Below are positions 8,348-16,385 of a DNA stretch of 41,543 bases, piece by piece. Source of the stretch: Roseibacillus sp. (lineage in GTDB: Bacteria > Verrucomicrobiota > Verrucomicrobiia > Verrucomicrobiales > Akkermansiaceae); NCBI GenBank assembly GCA_022448985.1, contig JAKVCR010000075.1, positions 1 to 41,543 on the forward strand. Reading direction: 5' to 3'. Each line of letters starts with the position of its first letter. Positions within the stretch are counted from its first letter, which is position 1. The position numbers and the translations under genes were made by a program. Below the pieces are notes generated by a model. It was not told the origin of the DNA. It saw only the letters and a list, made by a program, of their open reading frames with translations, and made no database searches.

Positions 8348-10027
8348 TTATGTGTACTTCAGGACTTCCTCAATGGTCGTTACGCCTTCGTAGATATTAC
8401 GCAGCCCATCTTCCCGGAGGGTCGACATCCCAAGCTCGATTGCCTTCTGCTTCAAGGCCACCGTTGGAGCCCGATCGGTGATCATCTCCCGAATGGGATC
8501 CGATACGCTGAGTAACTCAAAGAGCCCGCGTCGCCCACGCAGTCCGGTTTGGCCACAGATGTCGCAACCCCGACCGGTATAAAAGTGCTTGTCTCCAAGT
8601 TCATGGGCGGAAAGGTCCAGCTGGGTCAGAATCGACTCATTAGGCTCGTAACTGTCACGGCAGTCCTGGCAGATGGTCCGGACAAGGCGCTGGGCGAGCA
8701 CTCCCTCAAGAGAGGCCGCCACCAGAAACGGCTCGGTCCCCATGTCAACAAGGCGGGTGATGGATCCTGCTGCATCATTAGTGTGCAGGGTTGACAGGAC
8801 CAGGTGCCCGGTAAGCGAGGCCTGAATAGCTATCTGCGCAGTCTCAAGGTCACGGATCTCCCCAACGAGAATCTTATCGGGATCCTGACGGAGGAAGGCG
8901 CGGAGAATCCGGGCAAAACTGAGCTCGATAGCGTCATTGACAGGCACCTGGATGATGCCATCGATGTCATATTCCACGGGATCCTCCGCAGTAAGAAGCT
9001 TTGTATCGATGGTATTGATCTCCTTCAGGGCCGCGTAGAGGGTAGTCGTCTTGCCCGCTCCGGTGGGCCCGGTCACCACGAAGATGCCGTTTGGCTTCTT
9101 GATCGTGGTATTTACGTAATCCTCAACGTGTTTGGGAAGTCCTAGAACATCAAGTGACATGTTGACGTTGGCGCGATCCAGAACGCGAAGGACCACGCTT
9201 TCCCCATACGACGTCGGAAGTGAAGAGACACGCAGGTCAACCTGCTGGTCTCCAATCTGCTTCACAATCCTCCCATCCTGGGGAACCCGCCGCTCGGCAA
9301 TATTCATGTTCGACATGACCTTTACCCGCGAAAGAATCGGAAGCGCCAGGTGCACCGGAGGTGGAGCCATTTCATAGAGGGAGCCATCGACCCGATATCG
9401 GATCTTGAAATCCTTCTCGAACGGCTCGAAATGAATATCCGAAGCACGTTCCTTGATCGCCTGGTATATGACCAGGTCTACGTAGCGCACGATTGGTGCG
9501 GAATTGGCTTCGTCAGCCAGTTCCTTCTCCGATAACTCTTTGCCGTCATTGTCCAGCTCCCCAAGCAGTTCAGCCATGGCCGCACCCTCGTCCGCCCCTC
9601 CGCCATAGGCCTCGTTGATCTTCTTTTCAATTACATGGACTGGCGCAACGACCACCTTGATTTCCTTTCCGAGGGCGAAACGTAGATCCTCAGGAGTCTG
9701 CGGGTTCATTGGATCGAGCAGAGCCACGGTAATACCCTCTGCATCGAAGTTTATGGGGAGGGCTCCATGAAGGCGGGCCATCGGGGCTGGGATAACTGCC
9801 AGCAGTGCCTCGGGGGGAACGAAATCGGAAAGATCCACCAGTTCAGATCCCAGTTCCTGCGCAATGATGCCCCACATGTCCTCCCGGGACTGGACCACTT
9901 GAAAATCCGTCAGAATGTCTCCCACATCCTTTCCGCTGGCTTCAATTTCTTGAAGCATGTCTTCCGCTAAGGCGGTGTCGATCATCCCCCGACTGACGAA
10001 GATGTCCAAGACATTGCGATTATCCAT
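8348..10027 (-). CDS. gspE: GspE/PilB-type secretion ATPase (copy 1)
   Basis: This 559-residue hexameric motor ATPase powers pseudopilus or pilus assembly. An MshEN-type N-terminal domain (about residues 1-140) is followed by the ATPase core: Walker A GPTGAGKT (320-327), an Asp box, the Walker B region QDPDKILVGEIRD (about 381-393) and a His box with STLHTNDA. A zinc site is formed by C453/C456 and C488/C491, as in GspE and PilB and unlike the retraction ATPase PilT. It follows a second GspE-like gene by 26 bases and precedes gspF. GspE and PilB cannot be told apart from sequence alone; the adjacent gspG favours GspE. Confidence 0.92.
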   Translation of the reverse strand: MDNRNVLDIFVSRGMIDTALAEDMLQEIEASGKDVGDILTDFQVVQSREDMWGIIAQELGSELVDLSDFVPPEALLAVIPAPMARLHGALPINFDAEGITVALLDPMNPQTPEDLRFALGKEIKVVVAPVHVIEKKINEAYGGGADEGAAMAELLGELDNDGKELSEKELADEANSAPIVRYVDLVIYQAIKERASDIHFEPFEKDFKIRYRVDGSLYEMAPPPVHLALPILSRVKVMSNMNIAERRVPQDGRIVKQIGDQQVDLRVSSLPTSYGESVVLRVLDRANVNMSLDVLGLPKHVEDYVNTTIKKPNGIFVVTGPTGAGKTTTLYAALKEINTIDTKLLTAEDPVEYDIDGIIQVPVNDAIELSFARILRAFLRQDPDKILVGEIRDLETAQIAIQASLTGHLVLSTLHTNDAAGSITRLVDMGTEPFLVAASLEGVLAQRLVRTICQDCRDSYEPNESILTQLDLSAHELGDKHFYTGRGCDICGQTGLRGRRGLFELLSVSDPIREMITDRAPTVALKQKAIELGMSTLREDGLRNIYEGVTTIEEVLKYT

Positions 10028-10053
10028 TTGAAGGTGGTGCGGCAGGATTAAAT

Positions 10054-11760
10054 TTAATCGGCATCCGACATCGTAACTGCGATAACCTCCGAGGCAGAAG
10101 TTATCCCGGCAAGAACCTTTCTTATGCCATCCTCGCGCAGGGTCCGCATCCCGAGTTCACGGGCCCGGCGCCGCAGTTGTGGCGTGCTGAGATTTTCGTT
10201 CACGAGGTGACGAACCTCGTCATCAACCTGGAAGATTTCAAAGATTCCCTGACGCCCGCGAAAGCCTCCCTTTCTGCAATTGTCGCAACCCATCGGACCC
10301 ATGATGGTGCTCTCGGCAACCTGCCCCTCATCAATACGAAGGAGGCGCATTTCGGAATCCGTAAGCTCAGCCGGACCTTTGCATTCCTTGCATAGAGCGC
10401 GCACCAGGCGCTGTGCCATGATAGCTCTTACGGCGGACGCTATGAGGAAGCGTTGAACTCCGATATCCGCGAGACGGGCGACTGCGCTGGGCGCATCATT
10501 GGTGTGCAAGGTGGAGAATACAAGGTGACCGGTAAGGGACGCATTTATCGCAATGTTGGCCGTCTCCACATCCCGAATCTCACCCACCATGATGATATTG
10601 GGTGCCTGTCGAAGCATCGCCCTTAGAGCGGCGGCAAAGGTCATTCCGATGTCCGACTTGACCATCACCTGGTTTATGCCCGCGAGTTGGTATTCGATGG
10701 GGTCTTCCACCGTGATGATCTTCCGATCCGGCTTATTGATATAGTTTAGGCAGGCGTAGAGAGTTGTAGTCTTTCCCGAGCCAGTAGGACCGGTCACGAG
10801 AATGATGCCGTCAGGAAGCCCCATCAATTCGCGCATAACCTGCTCGTCGTCGGTGAAAAACCCAAGTTCGGGCAGGCCAAGGAGAAGCGAGGACTTATCA
10901 AGGATCCGCATCACGATGCTCTCACCGTGGTTACTCGGCACAGTGGAGACACGGAGGTCGACCTCCTTTCCGCCGATCCGCATCTGAATACGACCGTCCT
11001 GGGGAATTCGCTTCTCCGCAATGCTCATCGTCCCGCTCATCACCTTAACCCGGGCCACGATAGCCGGGAGGAGACGTTTCGGGTGACTATCCACCTCTGC
11101 TAGGCGCCCATCCACGCGGAAGCGGATCCGCAGAGTCGTCTCAAGGGGTTCAATATGAATGTCCGAAGCTCGCATGCGGAATGCTTCCAACAGCATGTTT
11201 GATACCATCCGGATTATAGGCGCATCATTCGCGTCCGCCTCTTCCGTCTCACCTTCGGTGATGACGGTAAATGATGTTCCGCTGTCCTCTGCTTCTGATT
11301 CCACTCCGTAATTAGCATGCAGAGCCTTGGTGATAGCCGAGGGTGTAGCCGCTACGAAATTGACCTCGCGGCCCACGACATGAGGAAGGCTGTCGAGTGT
11401 TTCAAAGTCCAGCGCATCGGCGACTGCCACAGTCATGTAGGTTCCGTCATCCTGCAGAGGGACTGCCTGAAAGCGCTGAGCTACCTCCACCTCCATGGCC
11501 TGAAAAACCTGTTCCGTGAAGGAGTGTTGGTTGATGTCAATGTAGTCGGTTCCCGCACTTGCGGCGATCGTCTGCGCCACCTGCTCCTCGGACACATCTC
11601 CAATAGCAACAAGCAGATCGACCACTCCCTGACTGGCACTTACACCCTCGCGCGCTTTGGCTATTTCTTCAGGGGTAATGACTCCCCGCTCAACTAATAA
11701 CTCGCTGAGATAATCTTGATTGGAATACACGATCGGAAGCCGGCAGGTGTGCCCACTCAT
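10054..11760 (-). CDS. GspE/PilB-type secretion ATPase (copy 2)
   Basis: This 568-residue paralogue of the neighbouring ATPase opens the run. Its N-terminal MshEN-like domain spans about residues 12-150. Walker A is GPTGSGKT (324-331), the His box reads STLHTNDA, and the zinc site is C457/C460 and C492/C495. The segment before Walker B reads RQAPNIIMVGEIRD, with Ala and Asn where the other two copies have Asp (QDPD, ADPD); the catalytic Glu of GEIRD is kept. I give the ATG at 11760, but a GTG at 11730 (VYSNQDYL) may be the true start. Two gspE-like genes in tandem suggest two motor types sharing a platform, or one specialised for pili (inference). Confidence 0.9.
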   Translation of the reverse strand: MSGHTCRLPIVYSNQDYLSELLVERGVITPEEIAKAREGVSASQGVVDLLVAIGDVSEEQVAQTIAASAGTDYIDINQHSFTEQVFQAMEVEVAQRFQAVPLQDDGTYMTVAVADALDFETLDSLPHVVGREVNFVAATPSAITKALHANYGVESEAEDSGTSFTVITEGETEEADANDAPIIRMVSNMLLEAFRMRASDIHIEPLETTLRIRFRVDGRLAEVDSHPKRLLPAIVARVKVMSGTMSIAEKRIPQDGRIQMRIGGKEVDLRVSTVPSNHGESIVMRILDKSSLLLGLPELGFFTDDEQVMRELMGLPDGIILVTGPTGSGKTTTLYACLNYINKPDRKIITVEDPIEYQLAGINQVMVKSDIGMTFAAALRAMLRQAPNIIMVGEIRDVETANIAINASLTGHLVFSTLHTNDAPSAVARLADIGVQRFLIASAVRAIMAQRLVRALCKECKGPAELTDSEMRLLRIDEGQVAESTIMGPMGCDNCRKGGFRGRQGIFEIFQVDDEVRHLVNENLSTPQLRRRARELGMRTLREDGIRKVLAGITSASEVIAVTMSDAD

Positions 11761-11845
11761 CGTGAATTAGACACGATGGGACGAGCAGAAAGATGCCCAA
11801 GCCACCCCTCATTGGCAACACTGGATTTAGCCCTCCGGAGACTCT

Positions 11846-12301
11846 TCAGAGGCTTCCCAATAATTCGTTCAATAAGGACTCTTGTAACCCCTCCATTTCC
11901 ATCCGCGCCTCCTGGGTAGCGTCCTCGTAGCCCGCCAGATGGAGCAGTCCATGAACCAGATAGAGTGTAATTTCACGCTCAAAGGAGACCTCTAGCTCAG
12001 CAGCCTTCCGCGTGGCAGTCTCTACGCTGATAAGGATTTCCCCTTCTTCTCCATATGGAAAAGTGATCACATCGGTTGGATCCGGATTGTCCATGAATTG
12101 TGTATGCACCCGCTGCATCTCGGAATCATCGATCAGGGAAACACTTACTAACCCGGGAAGCTTAACCCTTGCGGGGTATCGACTACCAAGCAAGCCCATG
12201 ACCCTGTCTCCCCATCCTTCCAGAGAGGATAACAATTCATCCGGGAATAGACGTTTTTCCTGCCTGTTAAAGACCTGAACCCTCCTCGCATCCGTGCTCA
12301 C
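11846..12301 (-). CDS. ybeY: Endoribonuclease YbeY-family protein with altered zinc site
   Basis: YbeY is a zinc-dependent endoribonuclease needed for 16S rRNA maturation and ribosome quality control. The 151-residue length, the N-P-D-P-T-D-V-I-T-F-P-Y-G block (71-84) and HGLLHLAGYED (117-127) identify the family. The usual motif is H-G-x-L-H-L-x-G-Y-D-H: here H117 and H121 are kept but the third His is Asp (D127, after E126). Asp can bind zinc, so activity may persist. The start is GTG 12301; no ATG fits. It follows the 7TM-HD gene by 14 bases in the phoH, 7TM-HD, ybeY order conserved across many bacteria. Confidence 0.88.
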   Translation of the reverse strand: MSTDARRVQVFNRQEKRLFPDELLSSLEGWGDRVMGLLGSRYPARVKLPGLVSVSLIDDSEMQRVHTQFMDNPDPTDVITFPYGEEGEILISVETATRKAAELEVSFEREITLYLVHGLLHLAGYEDATQEARMEMEGLQESLLNELLGSL

Positions 12302-12315
12302 CGCCTTCTTCAGCT

Positions 12316-13989
12316 TCAGGGGTCTCCAGCAGCCTTGCGCCGTTGCTTTTCCAACTCCTCCACGGGCACAACGTTTTTCACCAATCCGCCAGTAGAGCCA
12401 GAATCACTCTGTGAATCGCCCGTTTGCTTTTCGCGTTTCGGATAATCGATTCGACTGTGCATCATACTGCGAAGAGTGTTGGCAAAGCTATCCCGGGTTT
12501 TTTTCAAATCGCTCACCGTGAGACCACAGTTGTCGAGTTGCCCGTCTTTGATCCGATTGAACACGATATCGTCAACCAGGGACCTAATCTTTCTCGGGGT
12601 AGGTTTGCGCAGGGTGCGCGAAGCGCTTTCCACGGCATCTGCCAGAGAGATGATACCGCTTTCAAGAGTCTGAGGGGTCGGCCCTGGATAGCGGAAGTTC
12701 TTGGCATCAACCTCGGGAACATCCTCTGGATTCTCGAGACCTTCTTCCACCATGCCTTCCTCAACGCGTCGTTGCTCCTGGGCCTTGCGATAGAAATAGT
12801 AAACCAGGGAGTTGCCATGATGCTCACGAATCACGTCAATGATTCTCGGGTTGAGCTTGCTCTTGATTGCCATGTCCACTCCGTCCTTGACGTGTGCAAT
12901 GATGACGAGGGCGCTCATGGTCGGGGTAAGGGAATCATGAGGATTGTTCTCGCCCTGATTCTCGATGAAGTAAGCCGGCTTTTGCAGTTTGCCGATATCA
13001 TGGAAATAGGAACACACCCGGCACATCATTGGATTTGCGCCGATTTCCTCTGCTGCCGCCTCGGCAAGCGAAGCCACAACCATGCTATGATGGAAGGTGC
13101 CAGGGGCCTCAAGTTGCATGCGCCGCAGTAATTTATGATTCAAGTCGCTGAGCTCCAGCCAGCTTATATCGGTAGTAAGCGTGAAGGTGGACTCAAGGAT
13201 CGGGAGTAGGCCGCTCACAATCATCCCCGTCACCAGTCCGATCCCGAAGGCAGAGGCTACTTCTATCCCAAAGAGTTGCCACTCAAGCACTCCTCCTCCA
13301 TTTAGAGGGCCAAGCGAAATTATATTGAAACTGCAGGCCAAGAGAACAGCTGCACCTCCTGCGTAAAAGCCTCCCCGCAGCAATCGCCCCCGTTTACGCA
13401 CCTCTTGGGTTACAATGACGGCTGAAAGTCCACATGCCGCACTCATGACAAGGTATGGAAGAAGAGACTCCTTATCTATTAGAAATGCTCCTAGCAGCGT
13501 CGCTCCCGCCACTGCATACAGCCCGAGGTTGCTCCTCAGAAGCACCGCGAGGATCATAGGAGCGAGTGCGTAGGGAACTAGAAGCAGTTTCAAGGACTCC
13601 GGAAGAACCGGATTCGTTTCCACCGTTACCGTTACCAGCCAGATGAAACCTAATTGAACGGCGAGACAGGAAAATATCAGAAAGACATGACCGTTCCGAC
13701 GCGCAGTTTTCGGATGCCATACTTCAAAAAGCAGGATCGCCATGACCACGGCCAGCAGGCTCCCCGCCGCTGCGGAGACTGGCCGTGCTCCGTCCACCCT
13801 GCCGTTCGCAAAATTGAACGCCATGACCGATACAAACAGAGCGAATACGACATAAACCGAGTAGCGAATTACTGTACTACGGTCTAACCTGATGGCCACG
13901 GGGCCATCTGTCTGGGTGCGCCGCTTCTTTCCGGAAGAGAGGCCCTTTTGGGTCAGGCGGCGGCGCCTGATGGAATCGAGGAGTTCCAC
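12316..13989 (-). CDS. 7TM-HD family membrane phosphodiesterase (PgpH-like)
   Basis: This 557-residue protein has a cytoplasmic N-terminal stretch, about seven or eight membrane segments (about residues 40-265) and a C-terminal HD domain. The HD signature includes F-H-H-S-M-V (H300, H301), Y-F-H-D-I-G-K (H330, D331), a H-A-H-type helix with A-H-V-K-D-G and R-E-H-H-G. This matches PgpH, which hydrolyses the messenger c-di-AMP. The long extracellular 7TMR-HDED domain found between the first two segments in Bacillus or Listeria PgpH is absent, so this is a shortened form. Start GTG 13989. The gene sits between phoH and ybeY, as expected for this family. Confidence 0.88.
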   Translation of the reverse strand: MELLDSIRRRRLTQKGLSSGKKRRTQTDGPVAIRLDRSTVIRYSVYVVFALFVSVMAFNFANGRVDGARPVSAAAGSLLAVVMAILLFEVWHPKTARRNGHVFLIFSCLAVQLGFIWLVTVTVETNPVLPESLKLLLVPYALAPMILAVLLRSNLGLYAVAGATLLGAFLIDKESLLPYLVMSAACGLSAVIVTQEVRKRGRLLRGGFYAGGAAVLLACSFNIISLGPLNGGGVLEWQLFGIEVASAFGIGLVTGMIVSGLLPILESTFTLTTDISWLELSDLNHKLLRRMQLEAPGTFHHSMVVASLAEAAAEEIGANPMMCRVCSYFHDIGKLQKPAYFIENQGENNPHDSLTPTMSALVIIAHVKDGVDMAIKSKLNPRIIDVIREHHGNSLVYYFYRKAQEQRRVEEGMVEEGLENPEDVPEVDAKNFRYPGPTPQTLESGIISLADAVESASRTLRKPTPRKIRSLVDDIVFNRIKDGQLDNCGLTVSDLKKTRDSFANTLRSMMHSRIDYPKREKQTGDSQSDSGSTGGLVKNVVPVEELEKQRRKAAGDP

Positions 13990-14130
13990 GGGGATTTAAA
14001 CAATCCGGACGTGCCCGCATCATTCGCAGAGGCCCGTCGCGAAGGTAATTGTAGCAACCGGCCGGGGAAGTGACAACGCGATTCAAGGTATTGGCGCGTC
14101 ATCCTGTCCCAGTGGTGTCCTCCGGCGCCC

Positions 14131-15111
14131 TTATTCTGTGGAATACCTGTGATTATTGTAGGCATCGATAATTTCACCGACAACCGGGTGCCTAAGAACA
14201 TCTACCCGGGAAAAATGGATGATTTTAACACCCGGCACCCCGCCAAGAGCCTTCTCCGCCTCAAGGAGACCGGAGGGATTGCCCTCTCCTAAATCCACCT
14301 GAGTACCATCCCCCGTCACAACACAGGAAGATCCTTCCCCCAGCCGCGTGAGAAGCATGAACATCTGCTCCCGCGTTGTATTCTGTCCCTCATCGAGAAT
14401 AACGCAGGATTGTGACAGGGTGCGCCCCCGCATATAAGCCAAAGGAGCAATCTCGATTGTGCCGTCCTGCAGATACCGATGGCCCTCTTCTGGTTCGAGA
14501 ATGTCATATAAAGCGTCGTAAAGAGGCCTGAGATAAGGCGCCACCTTCTCCTGAAGGTCACCTGGCAGAAAGCCGAGAGCTTCGCCTGCCTCCACGGCAG
14601 GCCTCGTTAGAACAACCCGCGCTATCTCTCCCTTCTTCAACCGGGAGAGCGCCATTGCCATGGCCAGGTAGGTCTTGCCCGTTCCTGCGGGGCCCAACCC
14701 GAATACAACCGGGTGGTTATTCATGGCGTGAACATACTCGAGCTGGTTTTGAGTCCGTGGAGAAACCGGCTTCCTGCTACGCGATCCAAGCAGACGAGTC
14801 GCATTCATTTTAGCTAATCCATTGCTCTCCCCCACAGTCGCCATGTCGACCGCGCGCCGGAAATCCTGTCGCTCAATGCACACTCCGGTTCGTCGGGTCT
14901 CCTCCAGGTCAGAAAAAAGCCGCTTTGCCATTTCCAGCGCTTCGGGAGGGCCCCTGAACAGTATCCAGCCATTTCGCGTTACCACGCTAACCCCAATCTT
15001 TTCCTCAATGTAGGTTATCTCCCGCGGTTCATTCGCAAAGAGTGAATGCAGAAACTGCGGAGTCTCGAATTCGAGCTTCAGCTGATCATCTGGATCTGCG
15101 GGATTGGTCAT
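14131..15111 (-). CDS. phoH: PhoH-family ATPase
   Basis: The 326-residue protein has a small KH-like N-terminal region (about residues 15-75) and a PhoH NTPase domain with Walker A GPAGTGKT (140-147) and a Walker B-type stretch ending C-V-I-L-D-E-G-Q-N-T-T. PhoH/YbeZ proteins are RNA-linked ATPases or helicases that work with YbeY; both genes lie here with the 7TM-HD gene. Start ATG 15111 gives the normal family length. The gap to the next gene is 141 bases, longer than the 14 bases between the two downstream genes; a weak internal promoter there cannot be excluded. Confidence 0.93.
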   Translation of the reverse strand: MTNPADPDDQLKLEFETPQFLHSLFANEPREITYIEEKIGVSVVTRNGWILFRGPPEALEMAKRLFSDLEETRRTGVCIERQDFRRAVDMATVGESNGLAKMNATRLLGSRSRKPVSPRTQNQLEYVHAMNNHPVVFGLGPAGTGKTYLAMAMALSRLKKGEIARVVLTRPAVEAGEALGFLPGDLQEKVAPYLRPLYDALYDILEPEEGHRYLQDGTIEIAPLAYMRGRTLSQSCVILDEGQNTTREQMFMLLTRLGEGSSCVVTGDGTQVDLGEGNPSGLLEAEKALGGVPGVKIIHFSRVDVLRHPVVGEIIDAYNNHRYSTE

Positions 15112-15158
15112 CTTGATCTCAGGAATTTCGGCAGGGCATTCTCAGGTTCGACAAGAAG

Positions 15159-16079
15159 TTAGTCACTCCCCTTTGCCTGAGCGGCAAAAGAAAGCACCGC
15201 AGCCTCCCCGCAAATCCGACTGCAATAGCAAGGCGCATCATCTTCGCACGTCTCACAGCAAAAATACTGTCTGTTACAGCGACTCCAGGAGCAGTTCACA
15301 TACCGATCACAGGAAGTCCCGCAATGACTGCAGCGCGATATAATCGAGGCGTCCCCGGTCCGGTTCACCTCGATTCCAATCCGCTCATCAAATACGTAGC
15401 ATTTCCCTGCAAACCTCTCCCCCCGGACATCGGGATCTCTTCCGTAAGATACTATTCCTCCGGCCAACTGAAAGACCTCTTCAAATCCCTCCCGGATGAG
15501 GAACCCACTGAATTTTTCACAGCGAATCCCCCCGGTGCAATAAGTCAGGATCTTCTTTCCCTCGAGCTGGGCACGATGACACCGCACCCAATCCGGCAAT
15601 TCACGGAAATTCTGCACAGGAGGAAGGAGCGCTCCTTTGAAATGCCCCAGTTCCCATTCGTATTGGTTGCGGGCATCAATCATTACAGTGTCATCCCTCT
15701 CCATCAGTGTCCGCCACTCAGTTGGGGAGAGATGCTGCCCTGTTATTTCCGCCGGGGAAAAATCATTCTCTCCCAGGTCCATGGTCACGACCTCCTCTCG
15801 CAACTTAATACTGAGCTTGGGGAAAGCATGGTCCTCGGCAGGATCTACCTTGAACTCGATTCCCTTTGTCCGTTGATCTCGCTGAAGAATACTCATGTAT
15901 TTATCAGTCATCCTCTTGGGACCCGAAACCGTGCCGTTTAACCCCTCTCCTGCAACCAGGATCCGGCCACGCAGGCCAAGTTGCTCACAGAGGACGCGAT
16001 GCTCATCACAGTATCCTGCAGCGTCCGTGAGCGGACGATAAAGGTAATAGAGAAGGATTTGGAACGGCGGGTGCGTGAT
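15159..16079 (-). CDS. trhO: tRNA uridine(34) hydroxylase TrhO, probably with a non-canonical start
   Basis: TrhO (YceA/UPF0176) makes 5-hydroxyuridine at the wobble position of tRNA. The rhodanese domain has the active-site loop CTGGIRCEK, followed by G-G-I-V-S-Y-G-R-D and C-Y-V-F-D-E-R; a Cys-rich tail (C-S-H-C-G and several C-x-x-C pairs) ends the protein. The first in-frame ATG is at 15911, but the frame stays open upstream to a TGA at 16158-16160, and it encodes the family's N-terminal domain: ILLYYLYRPL, then LGLRGRILVAGEGLNGTVSG. No ATG, GTG or TTG lies in that stretch. I place the start at ATC 16077-16079, just before the conserved strand; ATT 16098-16100 or CTG 16089-16091 are alternatives. 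ATG 15911 alone would cut the domain in half. Confidence 0.82.
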   Translation of the reverse strand: MTHPPFQILLYYLYRPLTDAAGYCDEHRVLCEQLGLRGRILVAGEGLNGTVSGPKRMTDKYMSILQRDQRTKGIEFKVDPAEDHAFPKLSIKLREEVVTMDLGENDFSPAEITGQHLSPTEWRTLMERDDTVMIDARNQYEWELGHFKGALLPPVQNFRELPDWVRCHRAQLEGKKILTYCTGGIRCEKFSGFLIREGFEEVFQLAGGIVSYGRDPDVRGERFAGKCYVFDERIGIEVNRTGDASIISRCSHCGTSCDRYVNCSWSRCNRQYFCCETCEDDAPCYCSRICGEAAVLSFAAQAKGSD

Positions 16080-16385
16080 AACGGATTTCAGGTTGGGAAT
16101 TGCAGCTTTGCCAACTCGAAATTTCAGCCCTCGCTCGAGATCTCTCCTTCCGAATAGTCATATCGCCAAGCATTTCCCCTGATTTCCCCTCGCTCCTGCT
16201 TTCTCCAGCTAAAGAATATTCGATATTAAGGAGAATCTGATTAATACCGCTCCGAACCCTCCGGAATTCGACACGATTGGGAATGCCCGACCATAATTCT
16301 ACCCCAGAGCCCAAATTTCGGATTTCAGCCTCGCCCCTCGACAACCGTCGCCGCGTCCCTATCCTCCCCGCCCGCTTGAGAACCT
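16080..16385. other. Intergenic region between divergent trhO and hisS
   Basis: This 306-base stretch holds the likely promoters of both genes. A plus-strand promoter candidate for hisS is listed separately. On the minus strand, TTGGCA (16115-16110) and TGAAAT (16090-16085), 18 bases apart, would start transcription at about 16079, the proposed trhO start codon itself. No RNA gene or repeat was seen. Confidence 0.4.
16268..16297 (+). promoter_or_regulatory. Candidate sigma-70 promoter of hisS-aspS
   Basis: TCGACA (16268-16273) and CATAAT (16292-16297) each match the consensus at five of six positions and are 18 bases apart. Transcription would begin near 16304, giving a leader of about 80 bases before the hisS ATG at 16386. 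Confidence 0.5.

Noticed and set aside
12424..13131. Open frame of 235 codons opposite the 7TM-HD gene
   Set aside because: Antisense to the HD domain; composition without any family motif.
16006..16344. 112-codon minus-strand frame starting before hisS and running past the trhO start
   Set aside because: It is out of frame with the conserved TrhO N-terminus, which reads in the adjacent frame, and has no motif of its own.
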